NCBI GenBank assembly: GCA_020403265.1
Contig: JADBXZ010000117.1
Coordinates: 1 to 52,068 of the forward strand
DNA: 52,068 nucleotides
Source of the DNA: Bacteroidota bacterium
GTDB lineage: Bacteria; Bacteroidota; Bacteroidia; B-17B0; Aurantibacillaceae
Direction: 5' to 3'
The stretch's first letter is position 1, and each line of letters starts with the position of its first letter. This document shows, one piece after another, positions 43,690 through 52,068 of the stretch. The notes beneath the pieces are model-generated. The model saw only the letters and a program-made list of their open reading frames with translations, did not search any database and had not been told where the DNA came from. The translations under genes and the position numbers were made by a program.

Positions 43690-44799
43690 TAATAAATCTA
43701 TTTCCTCTTTAGAATTATAAGCATGTAAACAAATCCGGATACGTTCAGTACCTGATTTAACTGTTGGACTTTTAATTGCCTTGGCGTAAATTTGATTTGC
43801 AGCCAGCGTTTTCTCTAACTCTTCCACTTTTTCTTTGTTACCCAAAATTAAACTATGAATGGCACTTTCACTTTCAATAAATCCATTAATACCATTTTTT
43901 GACTCTAAAAAATAGTTGATGTTATTCGTAAGATCATTCATTCCCAAATTTAACTTTAATAATTGATAGCCTTGTTGAATGGCATCAATGCTATGTATGG
44001 GCAATGCCGTAGTGTAGATGAATGAACGGGCAAAATTAATAAGGTAATCACGCAATTCATTACTACCAACAACACAGGCACCATGCACTCCTAAAGCTTT
44101 TCCGTAAGTATAAATTCTGGCAAAACAATCTTTTTCAATGGCAAGCTCGTTGCACAAGCCTCTGCCATCTTTACCAAAAACGCCAAGCGCATGGGCTTCA
44201 TCCACAATAAAATAACAATTGAGATATGATTTGCATAAGTCTGCTATTTGTTTCAATGGCGCAGTATCACCATCCATGCTATAAATACTTTCAACTACAA
44301 TAAAAACACTTGAGTAACTTGCGTGATGTCGATCTAAAAGTTCTTTAAGATTTTTTACTTGATTATGTTTAAACTTATAATGCTTGGCAAAACTTAATCT
44401 CATCCCATCATAAATACTGGCATGACATAATTCATCATATAGAATCAAATCATTCTTATTCGCAATTGATGAAAGTAAGCCCAAATTAGCATCGTATCCG
44501 GAATTAAATAACAGGGCTGCTTCAGCCGAATGAAAGGCAGCGATTTCAGTTTCAAGTAATTCTGTTTGATGAGAATTCCCTGAAATCAACCTTGAACCGG
44601 TAGAACCAAATAAATTAGATGAACGATTGATGGATTCACCCTTTACAAATATTTCTTCTTTCGCGTTTAATTTTGAGTAACCCAAGTAATCGTTACTGCA
44701 AAAATCAATAGGGGGATGATTTACCTGCAATTTTCTTAGGTTACCTTCACTCGCTCTCTTTTGCAAAAGTGCTTTAATATTTGCCGGTATAATTTTCAA
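43657..44799 (-). CDS. bioF: 8-amino-7-oxononanoate synthase-like aminotransferase-fold enzyme, TTG start
   Basis: A 380-residue PLP-dependent alpha-oxoamine synthase. The PLP lysine is K234 in YTYGKALGVHG, with DEAHALGVFG (200-209) and FCSNDYLGY (33-41) as family hallmarks. Siblings are KBL and serine palmitoyltransferase; biotin synthesis is favoured because bioB lies one gene away. The reaction would be pimeloyl thioester + alanine to KAPA. The start is TTG (44797-44799), directly after the stop of the gene upstream. Its 3' end overlaps the convergent fRMsr gene by 33 bp. Confidence 0.85.
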   Translation of the reverse strand: MKIIPANIKALLQKRASEGNLRKLQVNHPPIDFCSNDYLGYSKLNAKEEIFVKGESINRSSNLFGSTGSRLISGNSHQTELLETEIAAFHSAEAALLFNSGYDANLGLLSSIANKNDLILYDELCHASIYDGMRLSFAKHYKFKHNQVKNLKELLDRHHASYSSVFIVVESIYSMDGDTAPLKQIADLCKSYLNCYFIVDEAHALGVFGKDGRGLCNELAIEKDCFARIYTYGKALGVHGACVVGSNELRDYLINFARSFIYTTALPIHSIDAIQQGYQLLKLNLGMNDLTNNINYFLESKNGINGFIESESAIHSLILGNKEKVEELEKTLAANQIYAKAIKSPTVKSGTERIRICLHAYNSKEEIDLLLSVIRKNQGN

Positions 44800-46101
44800 T
44801 TATAAATATTGCGAATATAAATAAGATGTGTCATCCCATTGTTTTTCTTTAACAATGTAATATATTTTTCCTCCAAATAATTTTATATTTTTTGGAAAGG
44901 GTTTCTCCAACTTTATCTCCTTCGTTAATTGACCGGTTAAGAGGCTAAGTTTAAAAATATAAGGTGAATCATTCACTACTTGGTGAACAAAAAACTGACG
45001 CGTGAATTCATCAAATAGAATTCGAATTGATTTCAATTTATTTAACTTATCCAGATTAAGTGGAATTGCGACTAAGCTGTCACCACTCGTATTTAACAGT
45101 TGAATATAATTATCTTGCATATTGAAAACAACAATGGTATCGTTTCTTTTAAAGATAGGTGCTGAAATTGGTTTAGCTATTACTTTTTCAAAAAACATTA
45201 ATTGATTTTTAATGTAGGATTGATTAACTGTTTTATTCGCATAAAGCATTTCCCAGTCTTTTAACTCGTTTCTTATCATGTTCATTAAAGCTTGATTGTA
45301 CTGCACATGATAAAATGGTATAATTTTGTTTTTAGAAAGCTTATAAAAATTTACAGCAATCGAATTTATTCTCAAAACAAAATTTTTGCTCTGTATGAAT
45401 TGAGTTTTATTTGGAGTTCTATATATTACACTGCTATCAACTACAAGCATGGCATTTGCAATAGAACTATCAAATTGACTTCTCTGATACTTAGGCAAAA
45501 AATCAAAGGTGCTATCGCTGGTTAAGTAAATCTGTCTTGATGACTCAGCTGTGAGCAAATGATAATTCATAAAACAATCTTTAAAAAACCCGGGGTCTGT
45601 TTCTTTAATAAATTTCCTGGTATAAGTGATACCCCTACTTTTCTTATAGTAAATCACCTCAAAACCCTTAATATTTATTTTACTTGTAATCAAAATATGA
45701 TCTCCATTATCAAGTATCAAATAATCATCAATGTAAAACCGTTTGTTCCTTACAACGGTATCAAACTTTTTACTCAAAATTTCAATTGCGGGTAATTCAA
45801 TATTGTAACGCTCTAAATAAATTGTATCCTTACTGAGAAGTTCTTTTTGAGTTAATCGTTTATTTTTATACCCCAGTTTGTAAAAAATATAGGTGCTTAC
45901 CTCATTTATTTTTTGGAATCGAATTTGACCTGACTCCTTACTAATGTAATTTATAGACTTAACATTCGTTGTTATGTAAACGAAGTCAAGTGGCTTTTTA
46001 GAAATTAAATCCAGAATGACTCTTTGATAGATTTGTGCATTCGCTTGTATAAATAAAAAAACAAAACTTAAGAGTACATATTTTGTTTTTCTTTTACACA
46101 T
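44800..46101 (-). CDS. exported protein of unknown function inside the biotin gene cluster
   Basis: A 433-residue protein with a signal peptide (about 1-22, ending QANAQ). The next ~70 residues resemble a carboxypeptidase-regulatory-like sandwich (VILDLISKKPLDFVYITTN). The remaining 340 residues form beta-rich sequence (repeating segments such as FVLRINSIAVNFY and YIFKLSLLTGQL), perhaps a propeller. It sits 5 bp after bioB and ends directly before the TTG of the bioF-like gene, so the three are co-transcribed. I do not recognise it; a role in biotin biosynthesis is not expected for an exported protein. Confidence 0.75.
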   Translation of the reverse strand: MCKRKTKYVLLSFVFLFIQANAQIYQRVILDLISKKPLDFVYITTNVKSINYISKESGQIRFQKINEVSTYIFYKLGYKNKRLTQKELLSKDTIYLERYNIELPAIEILSKKFDTVVRNKRFYIDDYLILDNGDHILITSKINIKGFEVIYYKKSRGITYTRKFIKETDPGFFKDCFMNYHLLTAESSRQIYLTSDSTFDFLPKYQRSQFDSSIANAMLVVDSSVIYRTPNKTQFIQSKNFVLRINSIAVNFYKLSKNKIIPFYHVQYNQALMNMIRNELKDWEMLYANKTVNQSYIKNQLMFFEKVIAKPISAPIFKRNDTIVVFNMQDNYIQLLNTSGDSLVAIPLNLDKLNKLKSIRILFDEFTRQFFVHQVVNDSPYIFKLSLLTGQLTKEIKLEKPFPKNIKLFGGKIYYIVKEKQWDDTSYLYSQYL

Positions 46102-46106
46102 AAGCC

Positions 46107-47078
46107 TTATTCAACCGTTTCCAGCTTATCTGCAAATGCTTTTTTAGGTGTAATCCCAAGTATTTTAAACATATCCATATCCTGGTTATACATTGGATTT
46201 GGTGTGGTTAATAATTTTTCTCCGGCAAATATACTGTTGGCACCGGCCATAAAACAAAGGGCCTGGCCTTCCATGCTCATACTTAATCTACCGGCACTTA
46301 AACGTACGGCTGTTTTTGGCAATACTATTCTTGCAGTGGCAATCATGCGTACCATATCCCAAATCGGAACCGGCGGTTGATCCTCTAACGGTGTACCTTC
46401 AACTGCTACGAGTGCGTTAATTGGCACACTCTCCGGTTGCGGACGTAAAATGCTTAAGGTGTGAAGCATTCCAATACGGTCTTCAACCTTCTCACCCATT
46501 CCAATAATGCCGCCACTACACACGGTTAAACCGGCTTTACGCACATTGTTGATGGTTTTCAAACGATCATCGTAAGTCCTTGTGGAAATGATGTTGTTAT
46601 AATTTTCTTCGCTGGTATCAATATTATGATTGTAGGCATACAAGCCTGCTTCCGCTAATTTTTTTGCTTGCTCTTCTGTTACCATTCCTAAGGTAGCACA
46701 AACCTCCAAGCCTTTACTGTTAATGGTTTTAACCATATCCAGTACCTTGTCAAAATCTTTATTATCTCTTACTTCACGCCAGGCAGCACCCAAACACATG
46801 CGGCTTGCGCCACCGGCCTTGGCATTATCGGCGCACTCGCTTACCTCTTTTACATCCATTAGCTTATGCACTTTTACCTCAGTGTGATAACGTGCTGCTT
46901 GTGGGCAGTAAGCACAATCTTCGGGGCAACCACCGGTTTTAATAGATAACAGCGAACTAATTTGCACTTCACCTACTTTATGAAATTGTTGATGTATGCC
47001 ATTGGCACGAGACATCAGTTCTAATAAGGGTGTATTATAAACTTCAAGAATTTCTTCCTTGCTCCAAGTTTTAATCAT
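46107..47078 (-). CDS. bioB: biotin synthase
   Basis: A 323-residue radical SAM enzyme that inserts sulfur into dethiobiotin. The [4Fe-4S] ligands are C51, C55 and C58 in CPEDCAYC. The auxiliary [2Fe-2S] ligands are expected at cysteines in [18 protein letters not shown] and [11 protein letters not shown] and at the arginine in RLSAGR. All are present. It is followed by the exported unknown and the bioF-like gene; bioA and bioD are not in the window. Confidence 0.97.
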   Translation of the reverse strand: MIKTWSKEEILEVYNTPLLELMSRANGIHQQFHKVGEVQISSLLSIKTGGCPEDCAYCPQAARYHTEVKVHKLMDVKEVSECADNAKAGGASRMCLGAAWREVRDNKDFDKVLDMVKTINSKGLEVCATLGMVTEEQAKKLAEAGLYAYNHNIDTSEENYNNIISTRTYDDRLKTINNVRKAGLTVCSGGIIGMGEKVEDRIGMLHTLSILRPQPESVPINALVAVEGTPLEDQPPVPIWDMVRMIATARIVLPKTAVRLSAGRLSMSMEGQALCFMAGANSIFAGEKLLTTPNPMYNQDMDMFKILGITPKKAFADKLETVE

Positions 47079-47099
47079 AATTGTAAAGTTATAAAAATA

Positions 47100-47915
47100 T
47101 CAATATTGCTCTTTTTCGTTTGGAAAACTTTTTGATTTAACATCACCTATGTATTGCTTAAACGCATTACCCATGCTTTCATAAAGATTTAAATACCGGC
47201 GTAAAAACCGTGGACTAAACTCATGCGTCATACCCAACATATCGTGCGTTACCAGCACCTGACCGTCTACCCCGCCACCCGCGCCAATGCCTATAACCGG
47301 TATGGATAATGCCTTTGCTACTTTAGTAGCTAAATCGGCCGGAATTTTTTCTAAAACCAATGCAAAACAACCAAATTGCTCTAATAATTTAGCATCTTCC
47401 ATCAAACGTTCAGCCTCCTCTTCCTCTTTTGCCCTAACGGTGTAGGTGCCAAATTTATAGATACTTTGCGGTGTTAAGCCTAAATGACCCATAACAGGAA
47501 TACCGGCAGTTAAAATACGTTCAATACTATCTTTGATTTCTTTACCGCCTTCTAACTTTACGCTATGCGCGCCGCTTTCCTTCATTATTTTGATTGCCGA
47601 ACTCAATGCCTCTTTTGAGTTAGCCTGATAAGTACCAAAAGGTAAATCAACTACTACAAGCGCTCGGTTAATCGCCCTAATAACACTACTTGCATGGTAA
47701 ATCATCTGATCCAGCGTAATAGGCAAAGTGGTTTCGTGGCCTGCCATTACGTTACTGGCACTATCGCCCACCAAAATCACATCAATGCCAGCATTATCAA
47801 TAATTTTAGCCATTGTGTAATCATAAGCCGTTAGCATGGCTATTTTCTCCCCATTTCGCTTCATTTCTTGAAGGGTGTGTGTGGTGATTTTTTTAACCTC
47901 TTTATGAACTGACAT
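47100..47915 (-). CDS. panB: 3-methyl-2-oxobutanoate hydroxymethyltransferase (ketopantoate hydroxymethyltransferase)
   Basis: A 271-residue enzyme of pantothenate (CoA) synthesis. Metal-ligand and catalytic blocks are visible: the [13 protein letters not shown] segment with D51, [10 protein letters not shown], the E of LVLEKIPA, and [14 protein letters not shown]. Length is normal. It is upstream of bioB by 21 bp on the same strand and divergent from ribBA, giving a small cofactor-synthesis cluster. panC is not adjacent. Confidence 0.97.
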   Translation of the reverse strand: MSVHKEVKKITTHTLQEMKRNGEKIAMLTAYDYTMAKIIDNAGIDVILVGDSASNVMAGHETTLPITLDQMIYHASSVIRAINRALVVVDLPFGTYQANSKEALSSAIKIMKESGAHSVKLEGGKEIKDSIERILTAGIPVMGHLGLTPQSIYKFGTYTVRAKEEEEAERLMEDAKLLEQFGCFALVLEKIPADLATKVAKALSIPVIGIGAGGGVDGQVLVTHDMLGMTHEFSPRFLRRYLNLYESMGNAFKQYIGDVKSKSFPNEKEQY

Positions 47916-48051
47916 AATTGACTCTAAATTTAGCTATTTTTAATTAGATGAAGTACCTTTTAAACAAAAATACGGGCTGTATTGTAGTTAAGACAAAGAA
48001 CAGTTCTCAGTTTTTATTAATAACTTTACACCCTCTAATAAGGAACACAGC

Positions 48052-49257
48052 ATGGATAAAATTAAACTAAACACCATTGATGAAGCGCTGGCTGATTTGA
48101 AAAACGGAAAGGTCATCATTGTGGTTGATGATGAAGACAGAGAAAACGAAGGCGATTTTATTACCACTGCCGCTAATGCCACGCCTGAGGTTGTTAATTT
48201 TATGGCTACGCATGGGCGAGGCCTTATCTGTACCGCTATTACCGAAGAAAAAGCCAAGGAATTACAATTGGATATGATGGTGCCGGCCAATACCGCTTTG
48301 CATCAAACAGCGTTTACCGTTTCTATTGATTTGTTAGGACATGGCTGCACTACCGGCATTTCTGCAAGCGACCGCAGTAAAACCATCAAAGCCCTTATTG
48401 ATTCTAATTTTAAAGCAAGTGATTTTGGGAGACCCGGACATATTTTCCCTTTAATTGCCAAAGAAGGCGGTGTTTTAAGAAGAACAGGTCATACCGAAGC
48501 CACTGTGGATTTAGCAAGGTTAGCCGGCTCTGAACCTTGTGGCGCTTTGGTTGAGATAATGAACGAAGACGGATCGATGGCACGTTTGCCCGATTTGGTT
48601 AAAATAGCTCAAAAATTTGACTTAAAAATCATAAGCATTGAAGATTTAATAACCTATCGTTTATCTAAAGAAAGTATCATTGAAGAAGTAGTGGAAGTGA
48701 AAATGCCAACAACCTGGGGCAATTTTAACTTAAAAGCCTTTACAACGAAAATAGACCAACAGGAGCATTTAGCCCTCGTTAAAGGAACCTGGGGAAAAAA
48801 CGAACCCATTTTGGTGCGCGTGCACAGCAGCTGCATAACCGGCGACATTTTTGGCAGTTGCCGTTGCGATTGCGGACCTCAATTGCAAAAATCAATGGAA
48901 ATGGTTGAGAAAGAAGGTAAAGGGGTTATTCTTTATATGAATCAAGAAGGCAGAGGCATTGGCTTAATTAATAAACTAAAAGCCTACAAATTACAAGAAC
49001 AAGGGAAAGACACCGTAGAAGCCAATTTAGAGCTCGGTTTTAAAATGGATGAGCGTGACTATGGCGTGGGCGCACAAATACTGCGCGCACTTGGCGTTTC
49101 CAAATTAAAATTAATGACCAACAACCCTAAAAAACGGGCCGGTTTAATTGGCTATGGTTTAGAAATAGTTGAAAACATTCCTATCATCATTGAACCAAAT
49201 GAACATAATTTAAAATACCTTGAAACCAAAAAAAATAAAATGGGGCACCTTTTCTAA
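48052..49257 (+). CDS. ribBA: bifunctional 3,4-dihydroxy-2-butanone-4-phosphate synthase / GTP cyclohydrolase II
   Basis: A 401-residue fusion of two riboflavin-pathway enzymes. The RibB half (about 1-205) has [10 protein letters not shown] (26-35) and [14 protein letters not shown]. The RibA half (about 210-401) has the zinc-binding cysteines in [15 protein letters not shown] and the NQEGRGIGL catalytic loop. Length is typical of fusions. No FMN (RFN) riboswitch was recognised in the 136-bp divergent gap to panB. Confidence 0.97.
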   Translation: MDKIKLNTIDEALADLKNGKVIIVVDDEDRENEGDFITTAANATPEVVNFMATHGRGLICTAITEEKAKELQLDMMVPANTALHQTAFTVSIDLLGHGCTTGISASDRSKTIKALIDSNFKASDFGRPGHIFPLIAKEGGVLRRTGHTEATVDLARLAGSEPCGALVEIMNEDGSMARLPDLVKIAQKFDLKIISIEDLITYRLSKESIIEEVVEVKMPTTWGNFNLKAFTTKIDQQEHLALVKGTWGKNEPILVRVHSSCITGDIFGSCRCDCGPQLQKSMEMVEKEGKGVILYMNQEGRGIGLINKLKAYKLQEQGKDTVEANLELGFKMDERDYGVGAQILRALGVSKLKLMTNNPKKRAGLIGYGLEIVENIPIIIEPNEHNLKYLETKKNKMGHLF

Positions 49258-49395
49258 TTTCAATTTTAATTGGCGAAACATTTTACCGGCTGCATCAAAT
49301 AATAAAAAAGCAACACGTTGGCAATCTTCAATGATTGGTTAATAAATTAGTTGTTACAATTTAGATCCGTTGAATTATAAAAGTAATTTAAAGGC

Positions 49396-50187
49396 ATGAA
49401 AAAAATCATTTTCCTCACTCTCTTTAGTTTTAGCATCGTCAGCTCTTTTTCGCAAACACTGGATGCCAATGGTAAAAAACAAGGTTACTGGAAAAAGTAT
49501 GATACCAAAGGTAAATTGCTTTACGAAGGCGAATTTAAAAACGATAAACCAATTAGTACCTTTAAATACTATTATCCTAACGATAGTGTTAAGGCTATAA
49601 TGAACTTTAAACTAGAAGGAAAAATTGCCTATTCTAAACTTTTTCACATGAATGGCAAACGCATGGGTGAAGGTAAATACATTAATGAAGAGAAAGACAG
49701 TGTGTGGCTATTTTTTGACGAAGCCGGGGTTTTAATTTCAAAAGATAATTATAAACTCGGAAAAAAAAACGGACAATCCATTGTTTACCTGCCTGATGGC
49801 AATATTGCCGAAGAACGTTTGTTTAAAGACAACGTGATGAACGGTCCATACAAACAATATTTTGGCCCGGGTAAGTTACGAGGCATGGGAAGCTATGTAA
49901 ATGGTGAATTGGACGGTAAAAGCACACATTACTATCCTAACGGTGTGGAAGTTGCTACCGGATATTATGTATTAGGCAAAAAAAACGGACCATGGATTTA
50001 CAGGAATGAAAATGGCACGGTAAAAGAAAAAGAACTTTTTAAAAACGGTGTGCAAGCCAATAAAAAAGATACGGAAGCCTTTTTTAATAAAAATAAAGTT
50101 CAAAACACCACTGTACCAAAGCAATCGGCAGTGCCTTCAAAAACAACTACTAATTCAGTTAAAGCCAAACCAGGCGCCAAAAAATGA
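49396..50187 (+). CDS. exported MORN-like repeat protein (YwqK-type)
   Basis: A 263-residue protein with a signal peptide (about 1-19, ending SSFSQ). Eight or so imperfect repeats of about 23 residues follow the pattern G-x-W/Y-x-x-Y-x-x-x-G-K-x-x-x-E-G-x-F/Y, as in MORN/YwqK-type toxin_YwqK repeats. An Ala/Thr/Lys-rich tail begins near residue 238. Genes of this family are often named as YwqK antitoxins, but the signal peptide here argues against a cytoplasmic antitoxin role. Its stop codon overlaps the start of the next gene in ATGA. Confidence 0.82.
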   Translation: MKKIIFLTLFSFSIVSSFSQTLDANGKKQGYWKKYDTKGKLLYEGEFKNDKPISTFKYYYPNDSVKAIMNFKLEGKIAYSKLFHMNGKRMGEGKYINEEKDSVWLFFDEAGVLISKDNYKLGKKNGQSIVYLPDGNIAEERLFKDNVMNGPYKQYFGPGKLRGMGSYVNGELDGKSTHYYPNGVEVATGYYVLGKKNGPWIYRNENGTVKEKELFKNGVQANKKDTEAFFNKNKVQNTTVPKQSAVPSKTTTNSVKAKPGAKK

Positions 50188-50762
50188 GTTTAGAAAACTA
50201 CTTAGACTCGGTTAAAAAACAGTTTTTGTATTACAAAAATTTAGGAGACCAAACTTTTAAGCAATTAAAAGAAGAAGCGTATTATAAACAACCCAATGCT
50301 GACAGTAATAGCATTGCCGTCATCATTCAGCATTTACATGGCAACATGCTTTCGCGATGGACAGACTTTTTGACAACTGACGGCGAAAAAGAATGGCGAC
50401 AAAGAGATACTGAGTTTGAAAATCAAACCTTAACACCGGCGCAACTCCTGGAAATGTGGGAGAATGGTTGGGCTTGCCTTTTTAGCGCTTTAAATCAGTT
50501 AACAGATCAGGATTTAGAAAAAATAATCTACATCCGAAATCAAGGACACACCGTTATGGAAGCAATTAACCGCCAGTTGGCGCATTATCCTTACCATGTT
50601 GGGCAGATTGTGTTTTTAGGAAAAATGTACAGCACGCAAAGCTGGGAAAGTTTGAGTATTCCGAAAGGAAACTCGGGAGCTTACAATGCTGCAAAATTTT
50701 CGCAAGAAAAAAGCAAGCAACACTTTACGGATGAGTATGTAAAGAAGAAAGATGGAAAATAA
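50184..50762 (+). CDS. DUF1572 / DinB-like four-helix protein
   Basis: A 192-residue protein. The mostly helical sequence contains IIQHLHGNMLSRWTDFL near residues 47-63 and LAHYPYHVGQIVFLGKM near 131-147. These provide the three His expected of the DinB/YfiT metal-binding triad. The family is linked to metal-dependent transferases, often thiol-related, but most members lack a known substrate. It is coupled to the MORN-like gene by a 4-bp overlap, though a functional link is not evident. Confidence 0.83.
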   Translation: MSLENYLDSVKKQFLYYKNLGDQTFKQLKEEAYYKQPNADSNSIAVIIQHLHGNMLSRWTDFLTTDGEKEWRQRDTEFENQTLTPAQLLEMWENGWACLFSALNQLTDQDLEKIIYIRNQGHTVMEAINRQLAHYPYHVGQIVFLGKMYSTQSWESLSIPKGNSGAYNAAKFSQEKSKQHFTDEYVKKKDGK

Positions 50763-50780
50763 TTGATATTGATATTTTAG

Positions 50781-50951
50781 TTAAATGGTCGCTGCTGCAC
50801 GGAATTTCGTGTGGTGCCTGAGAACGACAAATATAATAAATCTAATATTTTAAATTCAAATACAGCAAAGCAAGTAATAAATGCAATCAAGAAAGTAAAT
50901 TTCAATTTGCCAAGAGGTAGAAAAGTATTTCATTTAAGAGCTAATATATAA
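50781..50951 (+). pseudogene. C-terminal remnant of a longer gene, no start codon
   Basis: From a stop at 50778-50780 the frame is open for 56 codons to TAA at 50949-50951, ending KVFHLRANI. There is no ATG, and the only alternative starts (two GTGs) come in the middle, within FRVVPEND. The peptide is basic, with a helical middle (NTAKQVINAIKKVNF) and a strand-like end. The stop is two bases before the ATG of the next gene, as in coupled gene pairs. I read it as the 3' end of a lost gene, possibly a toxin or other polymorphic module, but the family is not recognised. Confidence 0.5.
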
Positions 50952-50953
50952 TA

Positions 50954-51490
50954 ATGAAATTTATTTTTAAAAAGTTAAAGAATCCTGTCTTGATGTTTTT
51001 TTCGGCAGTAGCTGCTTTTTTGATTATTTATTTACCTATTAGGATAATTATGTATTATCAGAACTACTTAATTGATTCAAACCAATGCGTTACAATAGGT
51101 CAAGTCATTGGCAAAAAGCGTGGTGGTTTTATTATTAGTTATGATGTTTTTGGTAAAAATCATGAAGGGTCCATCGGAGGTAAGTTTGGTATTCAAGTTG
51201 TTGATTGCTTTAAAGTATACTTTCAATGTGATAAACCTGATAATTTCAAGTTACTGCCTAGTGCACCCGTCTTTACAGATGATGAAATGCATGATACAGT
51301 TTCCGTTAGTCCTCTGAGGGTAAAAATGATTAAAGAAGAGAACATATGTGAGTTTGTTTATTATGGACATGACTCCAGTTATAATGTAAAAAAGCAGTTT
51401 CTAGATTCTAATTTAATAGAGTCCATCGCTTATAATAAATGTAGAGTAATTTATCACAATTATGAACCAAGAAGATCAATTCTAGAATGA
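50954..51490 (+). CDS. single-helix membrane-anchored protein of unknown function
   Basis: A 178-residue product with an N-terminal hydrophobic helix (about 10-33) and a C-terminal domain of about 140 residues made of alternating strands with paired cysteines (C41, C70, C81 and others). It starts two bases after the stop of the upstream remnant. The pairing and the neighbouring foreign-looking repeats suggest an accessory gene, perhaps an immunity-like partner of a lost effector; this is inference. No known family was recognised. Confidence 0.65.
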   Translation: MKFIFKKLKNPVLMFFSAVAAFLIIYLPIRIIMYYQNYLIDSNQCVTIGQVIGKKRGGFIISYDVFGKNHEGSIGGKFGIQVVDCFKVYFQCDKPDNFKLLPSAPVFTDDEMHDTVSVSPLRVKMIKEENICEFVYYGHDSSYNVKKQFLDSNLIESIAYNKCRVIYHNYEPRRSILE

Positions 51491-51832
51491 AAGTTTATTA
51501 CCCCCCTTTGCAGGGTTGCGAACGATTTTTGCCAAGTTTTCAACGCCGCCGTTCCGCTCCGCTGCGGCAACTGTTCGCAAACTTGGTTTGTAATCCTGAG
51601 CAGGGCAAATGTGCAATGCACATTTGAGCCAGCCCGAGCGAAGAGCTGAATAAACAGTACCAAAAAATATAAAACAAATTACCAATCAACTTTTTCTAAT
51701 TTATATTTTAAATCTAATCAAATCCCTTTATCACATTTTTTTCTATTGTCCGAAATCCTATCTGCCGACAGGCAGGTTCGAACATTTTTGGAACATTTCA
51801 CAAAAAATGTGCGGCGCACATCGGGATGATTA
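51491..51832. repeat. palindrome-rich, relatively GC-rich intergenic stretch without a gene
   Basis: Here and in the following repeat, 578 bp to the right edge hold no credible gene; the short minus-strand frames at 51460-51685 do not look like proteins. Inverted repeats seen are TTGCGAAC (51516) with GTTCGCAA (51573), and CCAAGTTT (51532) with AAACTTGG (51579). A perfect 10-bp palindrome CAAATGTGCA-A-TGCACATTTG lies at 51606-51626. Others are CTGCC/GGCAG (51762-51775), ATGTGC/GCACAT (51807-51821) and ATCGGGAT/ATCCCGAT (51820-51840). Local GC (51540-51570) is well above the surrounding genes. Nature unknown; it resembles a dispersed non-coding repeat. Confidence 0.6.
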
Positions 51833-52068
51833 ATCCCGATCCTGCCTCGGGAGACATAATTCGCTTAATATCAAAAAAAAACCTCGTTTAAATTAATAAA
51901 CGAGGTTTCTAAAATTGGCATCTCACGAAGCCCTTAGAGCTTTAGCTCTTAGGGATGAGTGATCCCGAGCTTGCCTCGGAAGACATAATTCGCTTAATAT
52001 CAAAAAAAAACCTCGTTTAAATTAATAAACGAGGTTTCTAAAATTGGCATCTCACGAAGCCCTTAGAG
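51833..52068. repeat. 129-bp tandem repeat, one copy plus a second copy truncated at the window edge
   Basis: The segments 51833-51939 and 51962-52068 are the same sequence at a 129-bp offset. They differ at three positions in the first 20 bases and are identical from 51852 on. Each copy holds a nine-A tract and a 12-bp perfect hairpin AAACCTCGTTTA-AATTAA-TAAACGAGGTTT (51879-51908 and 52008-52037). The 22 bases joining the copies belong to the imperfect palindrome CCCTTAGAGC-TTTA-GCTCTTAGGG (51931-51954) and its flank. The window stops exactly at the end of the matching block, so more copies may follow. No coding potential seen. Confidence 0.85.

Noticed and set aside
47916-48051. Possible FMN riboswitch upstream of ribBA
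   Set aside because: The leader lacks the conserved RFN helices; only AT-rich sequence is seen.
51460-51685. Two overlapping minus-strand reading frames near the right edge
   Set aside because: They run through the palindromic repeat region and have a composition dictated by it; not believable genes.
51833-52068. CRISPR array
   Set aside because: Only two copies of a long unit with no unique spacers and no cas genes; it is a tandem repeat.
1-52068. tRNA or rRNA genes
   Set aside because: I looked through the intergenic gaps and recognised no tRNA cloverleaf or rRNA sequence; a dedicated scan could still find one.

Overview
The window looks like a chromosomal segment of a low-GC member of the Bacteroidota. 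It encodes two TonB-dependent receptors with an N-terminal carboxypeptidase-regulatory-like domain and three exported proteins with C-terminal type IX secretion (T9SS) sorting domains. It also carries bS21 beside a Xer recombinase and a hibernation factor, lpxB, a cystathionine beta-synthase, and TAnnTTTG-type promoter elements. Shine-Dalgarno sequences are almost absent, and several genes start with TTG or GTG. I cannot place it below phylum level. The right edge ends in a tandem repeat and the left edge cuts through a gene.

Layout. 1-8.1 kb (minus): a truncated membrane protein, an MFS transporter, a cobalamin adenosyltransferase coupled to a TonB receptor, uvrA and recR. 8.2-12.3 kb: a sodium:solute symporter, an exported unknown and an O-antigen-ligase-like membrane protein. 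12.3-25.1 kb (minus): an RCC1-repeat T9SS cargo protein, a heme-type TonB receptor, cystathionine beta-synthase, yidC, a 1336-residue T9SS beta-propeller protein and ndk. 25.2-31.7 kb: a small T9SS cargo protein next to rnz, a LuxR-type regulator, nadB, an Nfu-type Fe-S protein, a dCMP deaminase, a very basic exported peptide and an NrnA-like DHH phosphoesterase. 31.8-33.3 kb (plus): the rpsU-xer-hpf ribosome/recombinase locus. 33.5-36.4 kb (minus): an ECF sigma operon (sigma, putative anti-sigma, Spy-like protein, beta-barrel). 36.4-41.5 kb: a membrane protein, a tandem UspA protein, a small exported protein, SpoIID-like, lpxB and surE. 41.7-43.7 kb (plus): a zinc peptidase, a PhnP-like hydrolase and a free-methionine-sulfoxide reductase. 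43.7-49.3 kb: a cofactor cluster (bioF-like, exported unknown, bioB, panB; ribBA divergent). 49.4-51.5 kb: a MORN-like repeat protein, a DUF1572/DinB-like protein, then a broken reading frame followed by an orphan membrane-anchored protein. 51.5-52.07 kb: no gene, a palindrome-rich stretch ending in two copies of a 129-bp repeat.

Most of the window is ordinary housekeeping sequence. Four places deserve a second look. First, the only strong Shine-Dalgarno (AGGAGG) I found at a start codon lies before hpf, two genes downstream of bS21, the protein known to hide the anti-SD in Bacteroidetes ribosomes. A terminator hairpin in the same locus runs its T-tract directly into the xer start codon. Second, all four genes of the ECF sigma operon appear to use non-ATG starts. 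Third, the broken ORF plus the 178-aa gene resembles an eroded toxin-immunity end. Fourth, the right edge is a palindrome-rich tandem repeat. I did not find a complete, clearly new multi-gene system.
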